This document shows, in pieces, positions 27,571 to 39,072 of a stretch of 64,000 nt of DNA (positions are counted from its first letter, which is position 1; the number at the start of each line of letters is the position of its first letter). The position numbers and the translations under genes are program-made. Under the pieces are notes generated by a model that worked only from the letters and a program-made list of their open reading frames with translations, searched no databases and was not told the origin of the DNA. Origin of the DNA: Bradyrhizobium sp. GTDB taxonomy: Bacteria; Pseudomonadota; Alphaproteobacteria; Rhizobiales; Xanthobacteraceae. The stretch is taken from positions 1 to 64,000 of the forward strand of contig NZ_SSNA01000141.1 of the NCBI RefSeq assembly GCF_004799445.1, read 5' to 3'.

Positions 27571-28647
27571 TTATTTGCCGAGATGCTTGTCGAAGAAGCC
27601 CGCGATCTCCTCGAACACTTCTTTCGACTCCGGCGCGGTATCGTCACGGATGTAATGGGCGTGCGACATCCCCTCATAGACCTGCAGGGTGGCCTCGACG
27701 CCCGCCTGACGAAGCTTGCGGTGAACGCGAACCGTATTGCTCAGCAGCAGGTCGCGGGTGCCGCTGGTCAGGATGGTCGGCGGAAAGCCCTTCATGTCGC
27801 CGTAAACCGGCGACAGCATCGGGTCCTTCATGTCGTGTCCGTTGGCATAGACTTTGGTGCCCGCGTCACAAAAGCCGTCTGGGGAAACCAGCACGTTGTC
27901 CAGCATCGCGTTGGTTTGGAAGGTGTCGCCGATCTTGGTGACATCCGACATCGGCGTTCCCGGCCCGATGGCCCCGGGCAACGGAAGCCCGAGCTCCCTC
28001 GCCTTCAGCACCATTTCGAGCGTCAATGAGCCGCCGGCCGAGGTCCCGAAGATCGCCATGTTCTTTGCGTCCATGGTCTTCAAGGCCGCTTTCCAGACCG
28101 TAATGCCGTCGTCCAGCGCGGCCGGGAAATAGGCTTCCGGCGGCATGCGGTAATCCACCGAGATCACCTTGATGTGCCCGAAACCGGCCATGAAGATGGC
28201 TTCCGGCAATCCGGCGTCGCCGGGATTGAGCACGTAACAGCCGCCATGCATGTGGATCAGCTGTCGGTTGCGGTTCTCGGGCGCGATCGTTTCGGGAGTG
28301 ACGATGTAGGCCCGCACGCCGTCGATTGTGGTCTTCTCGACCTTCACCTTGAGGCGCTCGAGCATGCCGGGCACGTTCTTGACCAGCGCCGCCGCGCCCG
28401 CATCCGCGACCGGCTTCCATTCCTCGCCGGTCTTGGGCTGGATATTCCAGTTCGACCGCAGTGGCGCGCCGATGACCTTCTGCAACTGCGGGCTGACGTC
28501 GGTCGGCACGGGAATCGTCTTGGCCGGCACTTCGAGCGCGGCAGGAGCCGCGGTCTGCGCGGAAACCTGCGTCATCGTGGCGACGGACAACAGGGCCAGG
28601 CAGCCTACGGCCACGGCATGGTCAAGCGAACGCGGCGACTTCTTCAT
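27571..28647 (-). CDS. Secreted alpha/beta hydrolase, hormone-sensitive-lipase type
   Basis: This 358-residue protein starts with a signal peptide (cleavage near VSAQTAAP). It has HGGCYVLN, a variant of the HGGG oxyanion motif, the nucleophile motif GTSAGGS, an Asp in TSGTRDLLL and a His in GMSHAHY. These fit the esterase/lipase family IV. The substrate is unknown. It converges on the TetR gene and lies downstream of the GlcG-like gene. Confidence 0.87.
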   Translation of the reverse strand: MKKSPRSLDHAVAVGCLALLSVATMTQVSAQTAAPAALEVPAKTIPVPTDVSPQLQKVIGAPLRSNWNIQPKTGEEWKPVADAGAAALVKNVPGMLERLKVKVEKTTIDGVRAYIVTPETIAPENRNRQLIHMHGGCYVLNPGDAGLPEAIFMAGFGHIKVISVDYRMPPEAYFPAALDDGITVWKAALKTMDAKNMAIFGTSAGGSLTLEMVLKARELGLPLPGAIGPGTPMSDVTKIGDTFQTNAMLDNVLVSPDGFCDAGTKVYANGHDMKDPMLSPVYGDMKGFPPTILTSGTRDLLLSNTVRVHRKLRQAGVEATLQVYEGMSHAHYIRDDTAPESKEVFEEIAGFFDKHLGK

Positions 28648-28691
28648 CGGTCGTCTCCAATTCCAGGGTTATATTGTTGCAAAGCCACGCT

Positions 28692-29183
28692 CTATTTGAG
28701 CGCGGCCTCAACCTTGGCGAGGCCGGCATTGGCGCAGACTTCGTCCTTTTCGCCGCCAGGCGCGCCCGATACGCCAACGCCGCCGATCACCTCATTGCCC
28801 GCCCGGATCGGAACGCCGCCACCGACACCGACCACGCCGGGGATCTGGCGGATGAAGGCGTTGGCGGGATCCTCGAGCAGCTTCATGGTCTGCAGCGAGG
28901 TCTGGTTGCGGGTGCGGGCGGTGTAGGCCTTCAGGCGGCTGAATTCCATGGTGTGCGGGCCGGTGCCGTCGCCGCGCAGCTGGGCCGCGACATTGCCGGA
29001 CTTGTCCAGGATGGTGACGGAAACCTTGTAGCCGTCCTTGGTGCACTGTTCGATCGCGCCCTGGATGATGGCGAGCGACAGGCCCATCGAGACATTCTTT
29101 TCGACCTGAGGCGCCTGCGCCAAGGCAGGCGCGGCGGCGAAGATCGAAACCGAGGCGAGGAATGCTACTCTGACGGCACCCAT
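28692..29183 (-). CDS. GlcG/HbpS family heme-binding-like protein, exported
   Basis: This 163-residue protein has a clear signal peptide ending in APALAQA and a single GlcG/HbpS domain (LSLAIIQGAIEQCTKDGYKVSVTILDKSG, and GVPIRAGNEVIGGVGVSGAPGGEKDEVCA). Members bind heme or other small ligands in the periplasm. It is 44 bp upstream of the esterase gene on the same strand, so they may be cotranscribed. Confidence 0.87.
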   Translation of the reverse strand: MGAVRVAFLASVSIFAAAPALAQAPQVEKNVSMGLSLAIIQGAIEQCTKDGYKVSVTILDKSGNVAAQLRGDGTGPHTMEFSRLKAYTARTRNQTSLQTMKLLEDPANAFIRQIPGVVGVGGGVPIRAGNEVIGGVGVSGAPGGEKDEVCANAGLAKVEAALK

Positions 29184-29289
29184 CTGGGGTCTCCCTTTGG
29201 TTATTGATTGTTCTTGTTGAACCCTAATCCGTCCGACTTAATCCTGGCAACTGCAGAGAAATTCGCGCCCGGCCCGGTTGTCCCTGCCG

Positions 29290-30492
29290 TCAGGAAGATC
29301 CCGGCAGACAGGATTCGAGCCGATCGAGTTCGGCCGCAAGATCGCCCTCGACATCGGCGACGCCCATAGTGACGACCCGGTAGCCGCGCGTCTCCAGCCA
29401 GGCCTGCCGCGCGGCGCGATCCCTGACAATGAGGTCGGTCTCGCCGGGGTTGATCAGTTCGATCGCGATCCGGTGCACGAAGGAGACAAAATCCGGAATA
29501 TGCCGGCCGACCGGGGTCTGGCGCTTGAACTGGCCGGCGAAGCGGCGGTCGCGGGTCAACGCCTGCCACATGATCCGCTCGGCGTCGGTCGGATTGCGCC
29601 GCAACAGCCGCGCCAGCCCGCGCACCGTGCCGCTTTCCGATGGCAGGGCGCCCTGCCCGTGCTCGGCCAGCAGCGCCCGCAACCGGGTGGCCTGCGCGCC
29701 ATCGAGCACGCCGCCCTTGGCCGGCCCCTTGCGTCCCTCGGCAATCGCCATCACCACGCCGTGCAGGGTGTGCATGTCCTGTTTGGTCGAATCCATCCGG
29801 GTGAAGATGTTGCGCAAATTGACCAGCATGGTCTCGCGCTTCTCCGCCGGACGCAGGAATTCGACCTTGTCGAGTTCGCGAACCAGATTGTCGAAGAAGG
29901 CCTGCATCTGGTGCTGCGAGGCGGGCTCGGAGCGTTCGGGCATCGAAAACGGCAACGCGCCTTCGGTTGCGAGCTTGAACCATTCGTAGCCGATCAGCAG
30001 CACCGCCTGCGCCAGATTGAGTGAAGCAAAGCCGGGATTGACCGGAAAGGTGATGATGCGGTTGGCAAGCCCGACCTCCTCGTTCTGCAACCCGTAGCGC
30101 TCGCGGCCAAAAAGGATGCCGACCGTACCGCCGGCGGCGGTCTGGCCGGCCATCTCCCGCGCGGCGGCTTCCGGCCCGACCACCGGCTTGGCCTGATCAT
30201 GGGCGCGGGCGGTCGTGGCGAACAACAGCGTGCAGTCGGCGACCGCCTGCTCGACCGTGTCGAACAGCTCCACATGATCCAGGATATGGTCGGCGCCCGA
30301 GGCGGCGCGCTGCGCGCTGATATTCGGCCAGCCGTCGCGCGGGTTGACGATGCGCAAGCGCGTCAGGGCGAAATTTCCCATCGCGCGGGCGGCCATGCCG
30401 ATGTTCTCGCCGAGCTGGGGCTCGACCAGAATGACAATGGGGCCGGCGAGGTCAAAGCCCGATTTGGTCTTGTCGGTGCCCGAACCGGACAT
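29290..30492 (-). CDS. trmJ: TrmJ-type tRNA 2'-O-methyltransferase with a C-terminal DUF559-like domain
   Basis: Residues 1-250 form a SPOUT methyltransferase of the TrmJ family: VILVEPQLGENIGMAARAMGNF, GILFGRERYGLQNEEV and NLAQAVLLIGYEW, which make the knot. TrmJ methylates the ribose of nucleotide 32 in tRNA. Residues 300-400 add a DUF559-type fold, part of the Vsr/PD-(D/E)XK superfamily: LLRRNPTDAERIMWQAL, then RHIPDFVSF and AWLETRGYRVV. The usual ELDGGQH motif after it reads ELINPGE, so nuclease activity is doubtful. The fusion is unusual (see findings). Confidence 0.88.
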   Translation of the reverse strand: MSGSGTDKTKSGFDLAGPIVILVEPQLGENIGMAARAMGNFALTRLRIVNPRDGWPNISAQRAASGADHILDHVELFDTVEQAVADCTLLFATTARAHDQAKPVVGPEAAAREMAGQTAAGGTVGILFGRERYGLQNEEVGLANRIITFPVNPGFASLNLAQAVLLIGYEWFKLATEGALPFSMPERSEPASQHQMQAFFDNLVRELDKVEFLRPAEKRETMLVNLRNIFTRMDSTKQDMHTLHGVVMAIAEGRKGPAKGGVLDGAQATRLRALLAEHGQGALPSESGTVRGLARLLRRNPTDAERIMWQALTRDRRFAGQFKRQTPVGRHIPDFVSFVHRIAIELINPGETDLIVRDRAARQAWLETRGYRVVTMGVADVEGDLAAELDRLESCLPGSS

Positions 30493-30780
30493 CTCACTTC
30501 ACCCTCTGATTCAAGCTGATTGCAGGTGTCTGAAGGCCTTGAATCAACTTCTGAAGAAACTGATTCAAACTCCTCAGCCAACGAGCCCCTCGTTTGCCTG
30601 TCCGGGAGAATTTCTCAAGCAATATAATCGGCTTAGTGAAATTTTCTGGCATGGGGCCGAAACCCGAATGCGGCGTCACAACCGTCGCTTGCGCGCGCTC
30701 GCCTTTCGGATAGGCTATCAGTCAAAATTAAAACGAACCCGAAAGCTGGCTCAACGGCGCGGGGCACAGGGGAGGTTACC
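30493..30780. other. Intergenic region between trmJ and the membrane hydrolase gene
   Basis: No gene is seen. TGATTCAAG (30507-30515) and CTTGAATCA (30538-30546) form an inverted pair with a third copy TGATTCAAA at 30561-30569, a possible operator in the divergent promoter region. A GGGGAGG ribosome site at 30769-30775 precedes the next gene. Confidence 0.4.
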
Positions 30781-32508
30781 ATGCATCGCAAATGGTCTCT
30801 GGCCATTGCCGGAGTGATTCTGATTTTGGCCGGCGCCGTGCTGGCTTATTTGACGCAAACCTCGGGCGGCATCCAGATCAGGGATGTCCGCTTTGCCGGC
30901 GCCAAGGGCAACACCATGAGCGCCCTGCTCTATATCCCGCCCAATGCGACCGCCAAGACCCCCGCCCCCGGCATTCTGGCCGTGCATGGCTACATCAATT
31001 CGCGCGAGACCCAGGATGGCTTCGCCATCGAGTTTGCCCGCAGGGGTTACGTGGTGCTGGCGCTCGACCAGACCGGCCACGGTTACAGCGATCCGCCGGC
31101 GTTCGCCAACGGCTTTGGCGGGCCCGATGGGCTCGCCCATCTGCGCAGCCTCGACATCGTCGACAAGAACAATATTGGGCTCGAGGGCCATTCGATGGGC
31201 GGCTGGACCGTGCTTGCGGCCGCGACCGCCATGCCGAACGACTACAAGTCGATGGTGCTGGAGGGATCCTCGACCGGCAAACCGTTCGCCGCCGAGGGCA
31301 GCGCAAGCTGGCCGCGCAACGTCGCGCTGGTGTTCGCGCAATACGAGGAATTTCCGGACCTGATGTGGGGCGTCGAGCGGGCGCGCGACGTCACCCAAAG
31401 CCCAAAACTCTGGGCGTTGTTTGGCACCCAAGGCGCCGTCGAACCCGGCAAGGTCTATGGCGACCTCGCGCAAGGCACGGCCAGAGTGCTGTACACGCCG
31501 GCGATCACCCATCCGGACGAGCATATCTCGCGTCAAGCCATCGGCTACAGCCTCGACTGGTTCGCCAAGACCTTGCAGGGCGGCACGCCGCTCCCCTCGG
31601 ATGACCAAATCTGGTTCCGCAAGGAGATCGGCACCCTGATCGCACTGATCGGCTTTGTCGTGCTGCTGCTCGGGGTGTTCGACAGCCTGCTCGAATCGCC
31701 GGTGTTTTCGCACCTGAGACTGCCCGTGATCGCCGACGGTACCGCGCCGGCGCCGGTCGCGCCCAGCGGCGGCCGCTGGACCGCAGCCTTTGTGCTATCC
31801 GCCTTCATTCCCGCGCTGATCTACTATCCGGCATTCGCGCTGGGCGGCACCTTCGTGACGCCGTCGGCCTACCTGCCGCAAGGCATCACCAACCAGATCA
31901 TGGTCTGGGCCGTCATCAATGCGCTGATCGCGCTCGCACTGATGCCGTTCGCGCCCAAACGCGCCAGCCGGACCGGGATCATCGGCCCGTCGATCCTGAT
32001 CGCATTGGCCACCGTGATCGTCGGCTATGCCGCACTTTGGCTCGCCGACGTCGCCTTCAAGGTCGATTTCCGGTTCTGGATCGTCGCTTTGAAGCTGATG
32101 AGCGCAAAGCAATTCCTGATCTTCCTGATCTATCTCATTCCGTTCACGGCGTTTTTCGTAATCTCGCTGCGCGTGCTACACCGGAATTTTTCGACCATAA
32201 GCGCAGGCCGCGTCGCGCTTTATTCGACCAATATCCTGGCGTTGACGCTCGGTTTGATCGTGCTGCTGGCCTTGCAGTACGGCACGCTGTGGCTATCGGG
32301 AAAGCTGTTCAACCCGGTACCCGATCCCGGCTTCGTGCCGCTCTCCACCATCATCGCCATCCAGTTCGTACCGGTGTTTGCGACATGCGCCGTGATCGCC
32401 ACCTTCACCTGGCGGCGTACCGGCTCCAGCCTGCCCGGCGCCTTGATCTGCGGCCTCGTCGTTACCTGGTACGTGGTGGCAGGCACCGCCACGCAGGCGG
32501 CGTTCTAG
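30781..32508 (+). CDS. Membrane-anchored alpha/beta hydrolase with a polytopic C-terminal domain
   Basis: This 575-residue protein begins with a membrane segment (residues 7-25). An alpha/beta hydrolase domain follows, with AVHGYINS, the nucleophile motif GHSMGG near 139 and a His in ITHPDEH. From about residue 280 there are eight or so hydrophobic segments. The catalytic domain should face the periplasm. The substrate is unknown. The ATG follows GGGGAGG. Confidence 0.82.
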   Translation: MHRKWSLAIAGVILILAGAVLAYLTQTSGGIQIRDVRFAGAKGNTMSALLYIPPNATAKTPAPGILAVHGYINSRETQDGFAIEFARRGYVVLALDQTGHGYSDPPAFANGFGGPDGLAHLRSLDIVDKNNIGLEGHSMGGWTVLAAATAMPNDYKSMVLEGSSTGKPFAAEGSASWPRNVALVFAQYEEFPDLMWGVERARDVTQSPKLWALFGTQGAVEPGKVYGDLAQGTARVLYTPAITHPDEHISRQAIGYSLDWFAKTLQGGTPLPSDDQIWFRKEIGTLIALIGFVVLLLGVFDSLLESPVFSHLRLPVIADGTAPAPVAPSGGRWTAAFVLSAFIPALIYYPAFALGGTFVTPSAYLPQGITNQIMVWAVINALIALALMPFAPKRASRTGIIGPSILIALATVIVGYAALWLADVAFKVDFRFWIVALKLMSAKQFLIFLIYLIPFTAFFVISLRVLHRNFSTISAGRVALYSTNILALTLGLIVLLALQYGTLWLSGKLFNPVPDPGFVPLSTIIAIQFVPVFATCAVIATFTWRRTGSSLPGALICGLVVTWYVVAGTATQAAF

Positions 32509-32598
32509 AGCGTTTTCGAGCGAAGTGGGCACCGGTTGGCATAGCAATCAAGTTTACGCAGATTGCGTGGACTTATCTGCGGTAGAGAACGCGTCAAG
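32508..32598. repeat. Interspersed repeat (AGAGCGTTTTCGA...AACGCGTCAAGA family), copy 1
   Basis: AGAGCGTTTTCGAGCGAAGTGG at the start, CACCGGTT in the middle and GAACGCGTCAAGA at the end match the copy at 54383-54467. The repeat starts at the stop codon of the upstream gene in both cases. Confidence 0.7.
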
Positions 32599-32608
32599 AT
32601 TGAAGAGA

Positions 32609-32646
32609 TAGAGCCCCGGTTCTGATCAATCAGAACCGGGGCTCTA
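32609..32646. terminator. Perfect 18-bp inverted repeat before icd
   Basis: TAGAGCCCCGGTTCTGAT (32609-32626) and its exact reverse complement (32629-32646) are separated by two bases. A likely terminator for the hydrolase gene, although no T tract follows. Confidence 0.65.
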
Positions 32647-32767
32647 GGCTAAAAGATCGGCTTAAACTGCATAACGCCTTGGCTTTCGCCAGGGCGTTTG
32701 CGGTGCTATAGCGCGCAGATCATCCCATCCACCCCGAAACGCGCTATTCCAAAAAGGCCCGATCTCC

Positions 32768-33985
32768 ATGGCAAAAATCAAGGTGACCAACCCCGTCGTC
32801 GAACTCGATGGCGACGAGATGACCCGGATCATCTGGCAATACATCAAGGACAAGCTGATCAACCCGTTCCTCGATATCAACCTGATGTATTTCGACCTCG
32901 GGATGGAGTACCGCGACAAGACCAACGACCAGGTTACGATCGATGCCGCCAATGCCATCAAGAAGGTCGGCGTCGGCGTCAAATGCGCCACCATCACCCC
33001 GGACGAGGCCCGGGTGAAGGAATTCGGCCTGAAGGAAATGTGGAAATCGCCGAACGGCACCATCCGCAACATCCTTGGCGGCGTGGTGTTCCGCGAACCG
33101 ATCATCTGCAAGAACGTGCCGCGGCTGGTTCCCGGCTGGACCAAGCCGATCATCATCGGCCGCCACGCCTTTGGCGACCAGTACAAAGCCACCGACTTCA
33201 CGTTTCCGGGCAAAGGCACGCTGACGATGAAATTCGTCGGCGAGGACGGCAAGGTAATCGAGCGGGAAGTCTACAAGGCCCCCAGCGCCGGCGTGGCGCT
33301 GGCGATGTACAATCTTGACGATTCGATCGCCGATTTCGCCCGCGCCTCGTTAAATCAGGGCCTGTCGAAGGGTTACTCGGTCTATCTGTCGACCAAGAAC
33401 ACCATCCTCAAGGTCTATGACGGCCGGTTCAAGGATATCTTCCAGGACATTTTCGACAAGGAATTCAAGGCGAAATTCGACGCCAAGCACATCACCTACG
33501 AACACCGCCTGATCGACGACATGGTTGCGGCTGCGATGAAATGGTCGGGCGGCTATGTCTGGGCCTGCAAGAACTACGACGGCGACGTGCAGTCCGACAC
33601 CATCGCGCAGGGCTACGGCTCGCTCGGCCTGATGACCTCGGTGCTGATGACGCCGGACGGCAAGACGGTGGAGGCCGAGGCCGCCCATGGCACCGTGACG
33701 CGGCATTACCGCGAGCATCAGAAGGGCAAGGAGACCTCGACCAATTCGATCGCCTCGATCTTCGCCTGGACCCGCGGGCTGTCGCATCGCGCCAAACTCG
33801 ACAACAACGAGGCGCTCGACAATTTCGCGCTCACGCTGGAGAAGGTCTGCGTCGATACCGTCGAAGCCGGCTTCATGACCAAGGACCTCGCGCTCCTGGT
33901 CGGCGCCGACCAGCGCTGGCTGTCGACCACCGGCTTCCTCGACAAGGTCGCGGAAAACCTCACCAAGGCAATGGCGGCAAAATGA
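32768..33985 (+). CDS. icd: NADP-dependent isocitrate dehydrogenase
   Basis: This 405-residue enzyme oxidises isocitrate to 2-oxoglutarate in the TCA cycle. It is the eukaryote-like (subfamily II) form common in alphaproteobacteria, starting [23 protein letters not shown] and showing [12 protein letters not shown] and the [28 protein letters not shown] cofactor-site region. It overlaps the next gene by four bases. Confidence 0.96.
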   Translation: MAKIKVTNPVVELDGDEMTRIIWQYIKDKLINPFLDINLMYFDLGMEYRDKTNDQVTIDAANAIKKVGVGVKCATITPDEARVKEFGLKEMWKSPNGTIRNILGGVVFREPIICKNVPRLVPGWTKPIIIGRHAFGDQYKATDFTFPGKGTLTMKFVGEDGKVIEREVYKAPSAGVALAMYNLDDSIADFARASLNQGLSKGYSVYLSTKNTILKVYDGRFKDIFQDIFDKEFKAKFDAKHITYEHRLIDDMVAAAMKWSGGYVWACKNYDGDVQSDTIAQGYGSLGLMTSVLMTPDGKTVEAEAAHGTVTRHYREHQKGKETSTNSIASIFAWTRGLSHRAKLDNNEALDNFALTLEKVCVDTVEAGFMTKDLALLVGADQRWLSTTGFLDKVAENLTKAMAAK

Positions 33986-34497
33986 GCACGACACCCCTCA
34001 GGAGCGCCCTGCTCGCGTTGCCGTTGATGGCGGCGTCGCTGATCAACGCGTCCGCCGCCGAAACACCCCTCCCCGACGCCGTCGCTGCGCCGGGAGAGAT
34101 CATCGTGCTCAGCGTGCACGCCGAAGGCGCGCAGGTGTACGAATGCAAGGCCGCCGCCGACGGCAAGCCGGCCTGGGCGTTCCGTGAACCGATCGCGACA
34201 CTGATCGTCGATGGCAAAACCATCGGCCGGCACTATGCCGGGCCGAACTGGGAACACAGCGACGGCAGCGCCGTGGTCGGCAAATCGATCGGCAATGCCC
34301 CGGGCGCGACCGCGAACGATATCCCCTGGCTCAAGCTCGAGGTGACCTCCCGGCGCGGCAGCGGTGTCCTGACCGGGGTCACGACGGTGCAGCGGATCAA
34401 CACCCAGGGCGGCAAGCTCGAAGGCGCCTGCGACAAAGTCGGCAGCTTCAAGAGCGCGCCTTACGCCGCGGAGTACGTGTTCCTGCGCAAGGGCTGA
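33982..34497 (+). CDS. DUF3455 domain-containing secreted protein
   Basis: This 171-residue protein starts at an ATG that overlaps the icd stop (ATGA), so the two may be translationally coupled. A signal peptide ends near ASAAET. The rest is a DUF3455 domain ([19 protein letters not shown], then [19 protein letters not shown], and [21 protein letters not shown]). The function of the family is unknown. Confidence 0.87.
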   Translation: MSTTPLRSALLALPLMAASLINASAAETPLPDAVAAPGEIIVLSVHAEGAQVYECKAAADGKPAWAFREPIATLIVDGKTIGRHYAGPNWEHSDGSAVVGKSIGNAPGATANDIPWLKLEVTSRRGSGVLTGVTTVQRINTQGGKLEGACDKVGSFKSAPYAAEYVFLRKG

Positions 34498-34579
34498 GCG
34501 TGTTCCGGCGGCTCTTGCAGGGATGAGTCCTGAACTGCCCCGGGGCTCGGCATCACCTTCGGATTCCAGATAGCCGGGA

Positions 34580-35881
34580 CTATTTGTCGGCCGGCTGATC
34601 GTCATGCGCGACCTGCGAGAGTTCGCCCGTGGCGAGATCGCCGCTATCGGCGAGCCGCGCCTTCGCCGTCTTGCGCACATGCGCGGCGAGCGCGGGCACC
34701 CGTTCGATCAGTGCATGGAAATCCTGCGCGTCGAGCGCCAGCAGTCTCGTCTTGCGCATCGCCGTCACCGTGCCGCTTCGCTTGGTCCGGTGCAGCAACG
34801 CGATTTCTCCGAAGAACGTGCCGTCCGAAAGCCGAACGCGCCGGTTCGGCAATTCGATCTCGACCTCGCCCGCGGTGATGAAATACATCGAGGACGCGAC
34901 ATCGCCGCGCCGCACCATAATCTCGCCTGTTTCGATGGTCTGCGCCCGCAACAGCCGCATGATGTCGGCGATCTCGGTGGCGCTCAGATGCGAGAACAGC
35001 GGCACCCGCGCCAGCATCCCCCAAGTCACAACGAAATCACGCCGCCTTACCTCGTCGGCAAAGGCGGTGGAAATGATCGCCACCGGCAGCGCGATCATCG
35101 TCAGGCCGCCAATGATGGCGAATACCGACACCAGTTTGCCCAATGGCGTGACCGGGACGACGTCGCCATAGCCCACGGTGCCCAGCGTCACGATCGCCCA
35201 CCACATCGCCTGCGGAATGGTACCCAGCTTGTCGGGCTGCACGTCGTGTTCGATCGCATAAAGCAGCGAGGCGAACACCAGCACCGCGCCGGCCAGAATC
35301 ACGAGACAGCCGAACAGCGTTCGCCGCTCGGCGTGAAGGGCCGCCAGCAGCGAGCGCATCGCCGGCGAATAACGCACCAGCTTGAAAAACGGCAGCACGC
35401 CGAGCAACACCAGCGTCGAGCGGCTGCCGGCGACGAGCGCGATCGCTGCCGGCAGGAACGCCAGGAGATCGATGATGCCAAGGCTCGAGAGCGCATATTC
35501 GATGCGGTCCTGCGCCGGCGATTTCTTCCGCTGCGAATGGCCAACCACGCTCCAGAGCCGCGCCAGGTATTCCAGCGCAAACACCACCACCGCGGCGATC
35601 TTGATGACGGTAAAGGTCCAGCCGAAACGCGCATCGAACTCCGGCACCGACGCCAGGACCATCGCCAGCACGTCGATGATGATGATGGAGACAATCAGGC
35701 GGACGAAGCGCGAGCCGGCCGAGTAAGGCAAGTGATCGTGTTCGAGCAGTTCGTAGAACCGATCCCGCAGATCGGGAGCGTTCAACTTCTTGCTGCGCGG
35801 AAGGATCGCCAATGCCAGTGTCCCGGTTTTCGAAGTTCGCGCGTTTTCGTCGATGCCCCCCGACCCGAGCTTTGGAATCAA
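34580..35881 (-). CDS. Cyclic-nucleotide-gated K+ channel (six-TM, MloK1-like)
   Basis: This 433-residue protein has six membrane segments from about residue 58. The pore loop carries the potassium selectivity filter TVGYGD (residues 235-240). A cyclic-nucleotide-binding domain from about 290 has FFGEIALLHRTKRSGTVTA, where the Glu and Arg of the phosphate-binding cassette are kept. It should be a cAMP-regulated K+ channel like MloK1. The listed start is a TTG at 35881; a TTG near MKKLNAPDLRDRF-type positions (residue 33) may be the true one. Confidence 0.87.
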   Translation of the reverse strand: MIPKLGSGGIDENARTSKTGTLALAILPRSKKLNAPDLRDRFYELLEHDHLPYSAGSRFVRLIVSIIIIDVLAMVLASVPEFDARFGWTFTVIKIAAVVVFALEYLARLWSVVGHSQRKKSPAQDRIEYALSSLGIIDLLAFLPAAIALVAGSRSTLVLLGVLPFFKLVRYSPAMRSLLAALHAERRTLFGCLVILAGAVLVFASLLYAIEHDVQPDKLGTIPQAMWWAIVTLGTVGYGDVVPVTPLGKLVSVFAIIGGLTMIALPVAIISTAFADEVRRRDFVVTWGMLARVPLFSHLSATEIADIMRLLRAQTIETGEIMVRRGDVASSMYFITAGEVEIELPNRRVRLSDGTFFGEIALLHRTKRSGTVTAMRKTRLLALDAQDFHALIERVPALAAHVRKTAKARLADSGDLATGELSQVAHDDQPADK

Positions 35882-35957
35882 AGGAAACTCATATTAAGCT
35901 CCCATGCGGCAGCGGATTTGATGTTCCTCAACGCTCGCGCGGGTTGGCTGAAGGACG

Positions 35958-38651
<2,694 letters not shown>

Positions 38652-38848
38652 TTTGGTCCAATCGCAAAAATTCCCGGGATTCGCCGCAAAAGACGCATGT
38701 GTCCCGCGCACCGCTTTTAGACAAGGGGGCCAGCGCTGTCCAGAAAGTGTGCAGCGGATCAGGGGCTTGCCGCACAGCCGTTGATAGATGCTGCGAGCGC
38801 GTTGACAGCCCTGGCGTGGCCGTGTTTTCCTCCTATCTGTTCAAGACA

Positions 38849-39018
38849 GTCACGTCGGGAGAGATCGGCTTTGTTGCCGGCGCCGAAGGAGCAACCGCCC
38901 CGGAAACTCTCAGGCAAACGGACCGCGTGACCTGACAACATCTGGAAAGAGGCACCGAAGGGTTTTGACCCGGATGTGCCCGCCGACGGGATAATACTCT
39001 CAGGCACAGCGACAGATG
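38849..39018 (+). promoter_or_regulatory. Tandem glycine riboswitch (two aptamers)
   Basis: Aptamer 1 is closed by GTCACG (38849-38854) and CGTGAC (38926-38931). It contains GGGAGAGA, GCCGAAGGAGCAA and the conserved ACTCTCAGGCAAACGGAC. Aptamer 2 is closed by CATCTG (38939-38944) and CAGATG (39013-39018), with CTGGAAAGA, GCACCGAAGGG and TACTCTCAGGCAC. These are the signatures of the glycine riboswitch, which turns on the glycine cleavage genes when glycine is abundant. gcvT starts 54 bases downstream. Confidence 0.95.
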
Positions 39019-39027
39019 GGGCTTTGC

Positions 39028-39059
39028 CGGTTTTTTGGGGAATCACCCCCGAAAAACCG
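39028..39059 (+). promoter_or_regulatory. Expression-platform hairpin of the glycine riboswitch
   Basis: CGGTTTTT pairs with AAAAACCG and GGGG with CCCC around an AATCA loop. The hairpin ends just before the GAGGG ribosome site of gcvT (39061-39065). There is no T tract after it, so control is more likely at translation initiation than by termination. Confidence 0.55.
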
Positions 39060-39072
39060 CGAGGGCCCTGTG

